Source: Sutterella sp. UBA1442
GTDB taxonomy: Bacteria; Pseudomonadota; Gammaproteobacteria; Burkholderiales; Burkholderiaceae_F
DNA length: 13,538 nucleotides
NCBI GenBank assembly: GCA_002329575.1
Contig: DCTK01000068.1
Location: forward strand, 435-13,972
Reading direction: 5' to 3'
Translations under genes and position numbers: made by a program
Part shown: in pieces, positions 7,713 to 13,538 of the stretch
Layout of the letters: every line of letters starts with the position of its first letter
How positions within the stretch are numbered: the first letter of the stretch is position 1
The notes under the pieces: generated by a model
Told to the model about the DNA's origin: nothing
Database searches by the model: none
What the model saw: the letters and a program-made list of their open reading frames with translations, nothing else

Positions 7713-8831
7713 TTAGGTGCGCATCGGCATAACAACATACTTGAAGGAGTTGTTATCGGGCATCGTCACAAGCATGGCACCAGTGTTGCTTTGCAAAGCA
7801 AACTGTACTTCTTCACTACGCAAGTTATTCAGTACGTCTTGCAAGTAAAGAAGGTTGAAACCGATCTCGATATCGATCCCGTTGTAGTCAATATCCAACA
7901 CGTCTTTAGCTTCTTCTTGATCGGAGTTCGTGCTTTGCACGGTCAGCGCATTGGCCGTCAGCGTCCATTTGACGCCGCGTAATTTAGCATTGGCCAAGAT
8001 AGCCGTACGTTTGAGAGCTCCGATTAACAGCTCGCGCTTCAAAACGAAAATATTGTTGTTATTGGTAGGAATCACGCGGTTGTAATCAGGGAATTTACCT
8101 TCAACAAGCTTGGAAGAAAGCGTGATATTGCCCCAAGAGACACGAATTTCTGTATCCGAAATTTCAACCGTGAGATTTTCCTCAGAATCAGGAATCAAGC
8201 GCAAAAGTTCAAGCACGGTACGGCGAGGCACAATGCATTGAACCGGCTCTTCGAGCGCTTGCTCAAGCTGAGCTTCGCAATATGCCAGTCGGTGACCATC
8301 GGTCGTCACAACGCGAATAGTATTGCCTTCAATGGCCAAAAGCATTCCGTTTAAGAAGTAACGGATATCTTGTTGAGCCATAGAGAAATGAACCAATTGC
8401 ATCAAGTGGCGCAATTGATTGGAGGCGATGATCAAAGTTTGCTTGAACTCTGATTCTTCTCGATTGGGAAACTCGTCTGCCGGTAACGTATTTAAGCGGA
8501 ATGTACTTTTACCTTGCTTGAGCTCAACCGTGGAGTCGCTAGGAGAATTCTGAGCCAATACAACTTCAGAACCATGATTTAAGGCACTGATGAGACTCTG
8601 CAACTTAGCAGCATCAACGGTTACGCTAATATCCGGCCCTTCTGCTCCGATATCGGCAAAGGTTTTAATTTCAATGTCAATGTCAGTAGCGGTAAATTCA
8701 ACACGAGTGCCGATCTTGTTGATCAAAATGTTTGACAAGATCGGTAACGTTTGACGTTGCTTGCCAACAATGCCGCCGACAGCTTGAACCGGAGTGGCAA
8801 AAGCTTCGCGCGTACTTTTAATGATGTCCAT
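7713..8831 (-). CDS. dnaN: DNA polymerase III beta sliding clamp
   Basis: The beta clamp is a dimeric ring that tethers DNA polymerase III and other partners to DNA. The 372-residue length is normal for the family (366 in E. coli). The start gives MDIIKSTREAFATPVQAVGG and the next segment RQTLPILSNILI is the usual N-terminal clamp signature. Middle-domain signatures are visible (HLMQLVHFSMAQQDIRYFLNG, VTTDGHRLAYCE), as is the third-domain VEGKFPDYNRVIP block. The C-terminus, YVVMPMRT, matches the conserved MPMR tail that helps form the partner-binding pocket. The start codon has AAGGAAAAGGG upstream. It lies 114 bp after dnaA on the same strand, with no clear promoter of its own, so dnaA-dnaN is probably one operon. 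Confidence 0.98.
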   Translation of the reverse strand: MDIIKSTREAFATPVQAVGGIVGKQRQTLPILSNILINKIGTRVEFTATDIDIEIKTFADIGAEGPDISVTVDAAKLQSLISALNHGSEVVLAQNSPSDSTVELKQGKSTFRLNTLPADEFPNREESEFKQTLIIASNQLRHLMQLVHFSMAQQDIRYFLNGMLLAIEGNTIRVVTTDGHRLAYCEAQLEQALEEPVQCIVPRRTVLELLRLIPDSEENLTVEISDTEIRVSWGNITLSSKLVEGKFPDYNRVIPTNNNNIFVLKRELLIGALKRTAILANAKLRGVKWTLTANALTVQSTNSDQEEAKDVLDIDYNGIDIEIGFNLLYLQDVLNNLRSEEVQFALQSNTGAMLVTMPDNNSFKYVVMPMRT

Positions 8832-8889
8832 TCCCTTTTCCTTTTATAAGATCAGAACACAAAGGGCCTCTGCCCATTTGAACATAACC

Positions 8890-8913
8890 CCCTAATTTTA
8901 GTGAAATTTAGGG
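8890..8913 (-). promoter_or_regulatory. Small hairpin in the dnaA-dnaN gap
   Basis: CCCTAA (8890-8895) pairs with TTAGGG (8908-8913), with a further TTT/AAA segment after one mismatch. It has no U tract. It may be an intercistronic processing or stability stem. Confidence 0.35.
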
Positions 8914-8945
8914 TTGTTTGCAGAGTAAATTCCACCGTTTGTTCG

Positions 8946-10277
8946 TTAATTTTTTAGCATTTGTTCCAAAGCATGGATTTGGTAGTTTAAATCCTTGTCT
9001 TTACTTCTTTTTTCCGCGATGGTACGGCAAGCATGCATTACGGTTGTATGGTCGCGTTTACCGAACCTCTCCCCGATTTCAGCCAGACTGCTTTGAGTCA
9101 ATTCTTTGGACAAATACATTGCAATCTGACGTGGGACCGCCACCGTGCGAACTCTCGTCTTGGAGTACATCTCCGCTAATGACACTTTGAAGTATTCGGC
9201 GACAACGCCTTGAATGCGTTCGACGGTTAATTGTGCTGTTGATGCGACCAAAATTCCCTGTAAAGCTTCGCGAGCTTTTTCAACTGTCAAACGTTGGTCA
9301 TTTCTAAATTGTGCAAAAGCTATGACACTGGTTAGAGCCCCTTCGAGTTCACGAACATTGCTCTTGAGGTGTCGAGCAATAAAGTAGGCCACGTCAGTCG
9401 GCAAATCATAATTTTTGGAGCGAGACTTCTTCTGCAAAATGGCTACACGAGTTTCAAGCTCAGGAGGCTCTACTTCCACAGAAAGCCCGGAAGTAAATCT
9501 GGAAACTAGACGTTCGTCTACATCTTTTAAGCTATAGCTATCACTCGTGAGAATGATTTGCTTGCCATGCGGAACAAGCTTTTCAAAAATATCGAAAAGC
9601 TTTTGTTGACTTTGGCGTTTGCCGGACAAATATTGAACGTCATCAATGAATAAAGCGTCAATATTTTGATATTTATGATCAAATTGAGTGTACTTATTAT
9701 CTCTAACGGCCGTAGTGAAGTCATTAATAAAAGTTTGAGAACCGACGCACAACACACGAGCTTGCGGGTTGTTAGCTAACATACGATTGCCAACAGCGTG
9801 CATAAGGTGCGTTTTTCCTAAACCTACCCCACCGTAAATGAAAAGCGGGTTGTAGTTTTTACCCGGATTATCCCCTACGTTTTGAGCGGAAACGTAAGCT
9901 AATTGATTAGAAGATCCTGCCACAAAACTTTCAAATGTTTGTTGGGGCCGAAGTCCAGAAGCATAAGCCTGCTCTGTGGGGGTTTTATGGGTAAAGTTAA
10001 GCGTTTCCTGGCCGACTTCTACTTCAGTGTCGGTTCCGCTTTGGCGGTATTGAACCGTAACGTTTTCTTGGCAAATTTCAGATGCAATAGTACTGATGAT
10101 AGTGCCGAATTGGCTTTCTACGGTTTCAAGTTTGGGCAAACTCGCATGGCCCAATACGAGTGTTTTATTAGCATCATCCCAATCCAAGCACTGTAAAGGC
10201 TCAATCCAACGGTTGTAATCCTGGGCGCTGTTGAGAGTAGCCGCTAATTTTTCTAAGCACTGTTGCCAGAATTGCAT
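8946..10277 (-). CDS. dnaA: Chromosomal replication initiator protein DnaA
   Basis: DnaA is the AAA+ initiator that binds TTATCCACA boxes at oriC and opens the duplex. The 443-residue protein has the full domain order. Domain I begins MQFWQQCLEKLAATL and includes the conserved W of NRWIEPL. Domain II is a short linker (about 80-110). Domain III has Walker A GGVGLGKT at 149-156, Walker B ALFIDDVQ at 208-215, Arg-finger region ERLVSRF at 255-261 and sensor II NVRELEGAL at 307-315. Domain IV ends with the signature KRDHTTVMHACRTI at 407-420. Nothing is missing. The start has GAGGAG at 10284-10289, six bases before the ATG. The 600-bp upstream gap has no DnaA box within one mismatch of consensus, so classic box-mediated autorepression is not visible there. 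Confidence 0.98.
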   Translation of the reverse strand: MQFWQQCLEKLAATLNSAQDYNRWIEPLQCLDWDDANKTLVLGHASLPKLETVESQFGTIISTIASEICQENVTVQYRQSGTDTEVEVGQETLNFTHKTPTEQAYASGLRPQQTFESFVAGSSNQLAYVSAQNVGDNPGKNYNPLFIYGGVGLGKTHLMHAVGNRMLANNPQARVLCVGSQTFINDFTTAVRDNKYTQFDHKYQNIDALFIDDVQYLSGKRQSQQKLFDIFEKLVPHGKQIILTSDSYSLKDVDERLVSRFTSGLSVEVEPPELETRVAILQKKSRSKNYDLPTDVAYFIARHLKSNVRELEGALTSVIAFAQFRNDQRLTVEKAREALQGILVASTAQLTVERIQGVVAEYFKVSLAEMYSKTRVRTVAVPRQIAMYLSKELTQSSLAEIGERFGKRDHTTVMHACRTIAEKRSKDKDLNYQIHALEQMLKN

Positions 10278-10456
10278 TTAAAACTCCTCGAATGACTCCC
10301 CTATCCTTAGAACACTTACATCGATTGAATACAAATCAATACAGCGGTCGGGATCATACGATCTAAAAAAGGCTCAACATGAAAAGGTGCTTTACTAAGA
10401 GCCGCAAAGTAAGAAACATAGCAGTGAGCGCTCAACGTAGTCGCCCACGTGTAGAC

Positions 10457-10484
10457 AAAAAAGCTTCCGTAGTTTTTGGGAAGC
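10457..10484 (-). terminator. Terminator-like hairpin upstream of dnaA
   Basis: On the minus strand GCTTCC (10479-10484) pairs with GGAAGC (10463-10468) around a 10-nt loop, and TTTTTT follows at once. It lies 180 bp upstream of the dnaA start with no minus-strand gene before it. It is either a leader attenuator or the end of a short untranslated RNA. Confidence 0.5.
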
Positions 10485-10711
10485 AAAGTGTATTCTACTG
10501 AGAAAAAAGAGCATCGTTTTAAGGTGGTTGCTTAAAAATTGTGCAAACCCATTTCGACTGCTCAAAATCTTTCAATGCACAACTTTTGAAACACAACATA
10601 TTGGATAAAAATTTTTTTTATCTAAACCTTGTACTTTTTTGACACGTCTCTAGTTGTGCTTATTGGAAATACTAATTTTTTGTTATTTCAAGAGGGATTT
10701 GGCAAAAAGAC

Positions 10712-10741
10712 TTGACAAAACATAGGCTTTTGTTGTGTAAT
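10712..10741 (+). promoter_or_regulatory. Predicted rpmH-operon promoter
   Basis: TTGACA (10712-10717), an 18-bp spacer, then TGTAAT (10736-10741). The -35 is perfect and the -10 matches five of six bases. The leader to rpmH would be about 130 nt. Confidence 0.6.
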
Positions 10742-10839
10742 ACCATGTTTTTCACGGATCGATGGCGTCAATCGAAATTTTGCAAGCCTTCGTTTGTGAA
10801 TGGGAGCGCCCAATCAGGTGTTCCTCTGTATCAATTTCT

Positions 10840-10860
10840 AATATTTGATTTTCAAATATT
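10840..10860 (+). promoter_or_regulatory. Leader hairpin just upstream of the rpmH SD
   Basis: AATATTTGA (10840-10848) and TCAAATATT (10852-10860) form a perfect 9-bp stem with a 3-nt loop, followed by TTT and, after seven more bases, the rpmH SD. It could modulate rpmH translation or act as a weak attenuator; its stability is low because it is nearly all A-U. Confidence 0.4.
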
Positions 10861-10880
10861 TTTCAAATTAAGGATTAGTC

Positions 10881-11021
10881 ATGGCTACCAAACGTACTTA
10901 CCAACCGTCCAAGGTCAAGCGCGCTCGCACGCATGGCTTCTTGGTTCGCAGTCGTACCAAGGGCGGTCGTCGTGTCCTGGCTGCTCGCCGCGCCAAGGGC
11001 CGTCACGTCCTCGCCCTCTAA
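10881..11021 (+). CDS. rpmH: Large ribosomal subunit protein bL34
   Basis: The 46-residue product is rich in Arg and Lys and contains the family core KRTYQPS, RARTHGF, and the ending [15 protein letters not shown]. This is an essentially full-length bL34, with a two-residue extension (MAT before KRT) seen in some proteobacteria. It binds rRNA in the large subunit. The ATG has TAAGGA six bases upstream. Its codons are clearly more GC-rich than the surrounding DNA, as expected for a highly expressed Arg-rich ribosomal protein. It is the first gene of the rpmH-rnpA-yidD-yidC series and was too short for a simple ORF list. Confidence 0.97.
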   Translation: MATKRTYQPSKVKRARTHGFLVRSRTKGGRRVLAARRAKGRHVLAL

Positions 11022-11051
11022 TTGCAGAGGGACTCACGGCGGACACCAGCC

Positions 11052-11516
11052 GTGAATACTACGGTTGATAAACCGAATGGGCTGCCTCGAAGTATCCGTT
11101 TGATTAAATCAGCGGAGTTCGGGGCGGTTTTGTCTGCAAATAAGCAAGACCTCATTCGAGCTTTCTCGGATTTTTTTGCAATCAATGCATTAAAGACATC
11201 CCCAAAAGCTCGTATTCGGTTCGGATTTACTGTAGGTAAACATAATGCTCGTCTATCTGTAGAGCGAGCATTAGTTAAGCGGCTTTTAAGGGAAAAAGCC
11301 CGTACGAGCCGTCTTCATATCTTAGACGCGATCGGTGATCAAGAGTTTGGTCTCGACATTACTTTGCGTTTGAGAAGGAAGTTGCCCGATTGTTCCGACG
11401 GTTTGTTGAACAAGAAGGCCCGTAAAGAACTGCTTCGAAACGATATTGATAAGCTCATGGATATCTTTCTTCGGAAAGTGTCCTCCAAAGGATCTGATCG
11501 TGACGGTTCTGTCTGA
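11052..11516 (+). CDS. rnpA: Ribonuclease P protein component
   Basis: RnpA is the small protein partner of the RNase P ribozyme, which removes 5' leaders from pre-tRNAs. The family start [13 protein letters not shown], the central RFGFTVGK strand and the final helix [14 protein letters not shown] are all present. I choose the GTG at 11052, ten residues before LPR. A TTG at 11022, right after the rpmH stop, would give 164 residues; the choice is uncertain because neither has a strong SD. At 154 residues it is longer than the roughly 120 of E. coli, partly from a longer tail. The signature RNR motif, normally R-N-R/K-x-K-R, reads R-A-L-V-K-R (residues 72-77 from GTG), so its conserved Asn is Ala. 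The 3' end overlaps yidD by 17 bp. Confidence 0.88.
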   Translation: MNTTVDKPNGLPRSIRLIKSAEFGAVLSANKQDLIRAFSDFFAINALKTSPKARIRFGFTVGKHNARLSVERALVKRLLREKARTSRLHILDAIGDQEFGLDITLRLRRKLPDCSDGLLNKKARKELLRNDIDKLMDIFLRKVSSKGSDRDGSV

Positions 11517-11757
11517 ATTTTTAATCGCTTTGATTAAACTTTATCAGCACACGCTTTCGCCTTGGATCGGTCGTGAGTGTCGTTTTTTTCCAACGTGCTC
11601 ACACTACTCTATTGAAGCTATCAAGCGTTTTGGAGCAATTAAGGGTGGGTGGTTGATGATTGCACGAATCGTGCGGTGCAACCCCTGGGGCGGTTATGGG
11701 TATGATCCCGTGCCGTCAAAGTTCTGTTGGTTTCCTTGGCGAGACAACAAGAACTGA
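11500..11757 (+). CDS. yidD: Membrane protein insertion efficiency factor YidD
   Basis: A small membrane-associated protein thought to help YidC-dependent insertion. I start at the GTG at 11500, which has AAAGGA at 11487-11492 and gives the usual length of 85 residues. A TTG at 11446 would add 18 residues from inside rnpA with no SD. Family motifs are clear: [38 protein letters not shown], then [25 protein letters not shown]. The Cys residues of the EC-R, PTCS and RCNPW motifs are present. It overlaps the rnpA end by 17 bp, an arrangement common in this operon, and is 34 bp before yidC. Confidence 0.94.
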   Translation: MTVLSEFLIALIKLYQHTLSPWIGRECRFFPTCSHYSIEAIKRFGAIKGGWLMIARIVRCNPWGGYGYDPVPSKFCWFPWRDNKN

Positions 11758-11791
11758 TATTTTTTGACAACGATAGAAAAAGAGAGCCCCT

Positions 11792-13492
11792 ATGGGACGC
11801 GATTTACAACGAGCTTTTTTGTGGATGATTTTCCTGTTGGCAATTTTCATGCTTTGGGATGCATGGCAAGTGCACAACGGCAAAGAATCCTTCTTCGGAA
11901 CGCCTCAACAAATTGAAGAGCAAGTTTCTCAAAATGTTGCGCAAACTGAGGCTGAGCAAACGCCGGTTCAAGACAGTCGTGCTGTTGCCTCTGAAGTTAA
12001 TGTGACCGTCGCTTCGCCGGTCGTTGTGACAACTGACAATTTCAAAATGACCCTCGATGCCAATGGTGCTTCGGTGGCTCGTGTGGAATTGCTCAAAGAA
12101 AAAGAAACGCCTGATTGGAAAAAGCAAGGCTTCTTGAGCTTTATTTTTGGCAAGGATGAACAAGATCCTGGCAATGTAGTGCTCTTTAACACTTCTGCTC
12201 AACAAGTCTATAAGGCTGAGAGCGGCTTGGTAGGCGGTAACTTCCCCAACCATCGTACTGCATTCTCGTTGATCAGCGATAACTTGACCATGAAAGAGGG
12301 TCAAGATGAGTTGCAAGTGAAATTCCGCGCTACGCAAGGCAATGTGGAATTGGTAAAAACTTACACTTTCCGTCGAAATCACTACGGTATTGACGTTCAA
12401 TACGACATTACCAACAAGGGTAACGTTGCTATTTCCCCGTCCGTGTACATGCAATTGACGCGTGATGATGGCAAGGTGAGTACTGACAGTGCTTTCTACA
12501 ACACCTATACGGGACCGGCAATGTACACCGAAGAGGAAAATTTCCAAAAGATTTCCTTCGACGATGTAGCAGACGGTGATGCGAAATTCCCGGCCAAAGC
12601 TAATGAAGGTTGGGTTGCTATGTTGCAACACTACTTCTTGACTGCTTGGGTTCCTGCTGAAGGCTCCTCCCGTGAAAACTATGTTCGCCAGCTCGATGAG
12701 CATTTGTTTGCCATCGGTTCTATCGTTGCAGCTGGTGAAGTGGCTCCTGGGACAACGAAGTCCGTGCAAAGCACTTTGTATGCAGGTCCTCAAGATCAAC
12801 GCCGCTTGGAAATGATTGCGCCGAATCTTGATTTAGTCGTCGATTACGGTTGGTTGACGTTCTTAGCTAAACCCATCTATAGCTTGCTTGCTTTCTTACA
12901 AAGCATTGTGGGCAATTGGGGTTGGTCCATTGTCTTGTTGACAGTGTTAGTGAAGGCTATTCTCTATCCGATTTCAGCCTCCGGCTACAAGTCCATGGCA
13001 CGTATGCGTGATGTGGCTCCGCGCTTAAAGGCGATCCAAGAGAAGTATGCTGATGACAAGCAAGCTTTGAATCAAGCCATGATGGAGTTGTATCGTCGTG
13101 AAAAGATCAACCCGGCTGGCGGCTGTTTCCCGATTCTCCTGCAATTACCTGTGTTCTTGGCTCTTTATTGGGTGTTGCTTGCTACGGTTGAATTACGTGG
13201 GTCTGAATGGCTGCTTTGGGTCAATGATTTGGCAACGCCTGATCCGTACTTCATTTTGCCTTTGTTGATGGTTGCCACCATGATCATTCAAATGAAGTTG
13301 AGCCCAAAACCTGCTGATCCGACGCAGGCTAAGATGATGGCAATCATGCCTGTAGTTTTCGGTGTGATGTTCTTCTTCTTTGCTTCTGGTTTGGTGCTTT
13401 ACTGGTTGACGAACAACATCTTGTCGATTTGGCAACAATGGTACGTTAACAAACAAATTGAAGAAGAGCGTCGCAAGAGAACGATCTCCTAA
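11792..13492 (+). CDS. yidC: Membrane protein insertase YidC
   Basis: YidC inserts and folds inner-membrane proteins, alone or with SecYEG. The 566-residue product has the Gram-negative layout: N-terminal TM1 (about 8-24), a large periplasmic domain (about 70-345), then the conserved insertase core with TMs near 358-395, 445-465, 484-500 and 515-545. Core signatures include NPAGGCFPILLQLPVFLALYW and SGLVLYWLTNNILSIWQQW. The polar residue of the hydrophilic groove, Arg366 in E. coli, aligns with Lys388 here (LTVLVKAILYP); Lys is common at this site in other proteobacteria. The SD is AGAGAG upstream of the ATG at 11792. The C-terminus is basic (RRKRTIS). Confidence 0.97.
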   Translation: MGRDLQRAFLWMIFLLAIFMLWDAWQVHNGKESFFGTPQQIEEQVSQNVAQTEAEQTPVQDSRAVASEVNVTVASPVVVTTDNFKMTLDANGASVARVELLKEKETPDWKKQGFLSFIFGKDEQDPGNVVLFNTSAQQVYKAESGLVGGNFPNHRTAFSLISDNLTMKEGQDELQVKFRATQGNVELVKTYTFRRNHYGIDVQYDITNKGNVAISPSVYMQLTRDDGKVSTDSAFYNTYTGPAMYTEEENFQKISFDDVADGDAKFPAKANEGWVAMLQHYFLTAWVPAEGSSRENYVRQLDEHLFAIGSIVAAGEVAPGTTKSVQSTLYAGPQDQRRLEMIAPNLDLVVDYGWLTFLAKPIYSLLAFLQSIVGNWGWSIVLLTVLVKAILYPISASGYKSMARMRDVAPRLKAIQEKYADDKQALNQAMMELYRREKINPAGGCFPILLQLPVFLALYWVLLATVELRGSEWLLWVNDLATPDPYFILPLLMVATMIIQMKLSPKPADPTQAKMMAIMPVVFGVMFFFFASGLVLYWLTNNILSIWQQWYVNKQIEEERRKRTIS

Positions 13493-13514
13493 TAGAAAGC
13501 TTTCTTCACAACTC

Positions 13515-13538
13515 AATCGGCCGCATATGCGGCCGATT
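13515..13538 (+). terminator. Perfect palindrome after yidC, cut by the window edge
   Basis: The last 24 bases are a perfect palindrome, AATCGGCCGC, ATAT, GCGGCCGATT. It begins 22 bp after the yidC stop and is very GC-rich in the stem. The right arm ends at the window limit, so a following U tract cannot be seen. It is most likely the operon terminator. Confidence 0.7.

Larger units (their letters stand above)
10278..10880. other. Divergent dnaA-rpmH regulatory gap
   Basis: There is no convincing gene in these 603 bp. Visible elements are the dnaA SD (10284-10289), a minus-strand terminator-like structure (10457-10484), a near-palindrome GATAAAAA...TTTTTATC at about 10604-10622, a strong plus-strand promoter at 10712-10741, and a leader hairpin at 10840-10860. 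I found no DnaA box with one mismatch or fewer. Confidence 0.7.

Noticed and set aside
10600..10660. A TTGACA at about 10639 as another plus-strand promoter
   Set aside because: No reasonable -10 lies 16-18 bp downstream, and the better promoter at 10712-10741 is nearer rpmH.
10278..10880. oriC in the dnaA-rpmH gap
   Set aside because: The gap is AT-rich, but the closest matches (for example around 10540, 10574 and 10601) have two mismatches to the box consensus and do not cluster.
11804..12799. A long open frame (331 codons) antisense to yidC
   Set aside because: yidC on the plus strand is unambiguous, and the antisense product has no recognisable motif. The open frame follows from yidC codon choice.
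13000..13010. Lys388 in YidC in place of the E. coli groove Arg, at about 12953-12955
   Set aside because: Lys is common at this site in beta- and gammaproteobacterial YidC, so it is not a notable loss.

Overview
This is a chromosomal replication-origin neighbourhood from a Gram-negative proteobacterium, most likely a betaproteobacterium of the Burkholderiales. The best guess is an AT-leaning, menaquinone-using gut lineage such as the Sutterellaceae (Parasutterella/Turicimonas type). That placement is inference. It rests on the outer-membrane lipoprotein DolP, a long-form GyrB, a YidC with a large periplasmic domain, the rpmH-rnpA-yidD-yidC order, and a menA in place of the usual neighbours of dacA-ybeD. 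No mobile element, CRISPR array, tRNA or rRNA gene was seen.

Layout. (1) 134-2533, plus strand: a tight three-gene operon with a PBP5-like D,D-carboxypeptidase homologue, ybeD (DUF493) and menA. (2) 2598-3299, minus strand: a dual-BON lipoprotein (DolP/YraP family), convergent with menA across a shared hairpin. (3) 3300-4010: no gene. It holds a dense array of DnaA boxes around a very AT-rich core, which is the probable oriC. (4) 4011-10277, minus strand: dnaA, dnaN, gyrB and a cytosolic 5'-nucleotidase, transcribed towards oriC. recF is absent between dnaN and gyrB. (5) 10278-10880: a divergent 603-bp regulatory gap. (6) 10881-13492, plus strand: rpmH, rnpA, yidD and yidC, followed by a perfect palindrome at the window edge.

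How the genes fit together. DnaA would open oriC, the beta clamp loads the replicase, and gyrase relieves supercoils ahead of the forks. rpmH/rnpA/yidD/yidC join ribosome assembly, tRNA maturation and membrane-protein insertion. The left operon concerns the envelope (PBP5-like protein) and respiratory quinone (MenA).

Most notable points: the PBP5-like protein keeps the whole family architecture but has lost all three catalytic motifs, so it looks like a pseudoenzyme at the dacA locus. The DnaA-box array is not in the dnaA-rpmH gap but about 5 kb away, behind the gyrB operon, so that operon would run head-on to a fork. oriC carries a duplicated 24-bp two-box module and a TTA repeat resembling DnaA-trios. 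RnpA has lost the Asn of its RNR motif. An intrinsic-terminator structure lies upstream of dnaA with no upstream gene to terminate.
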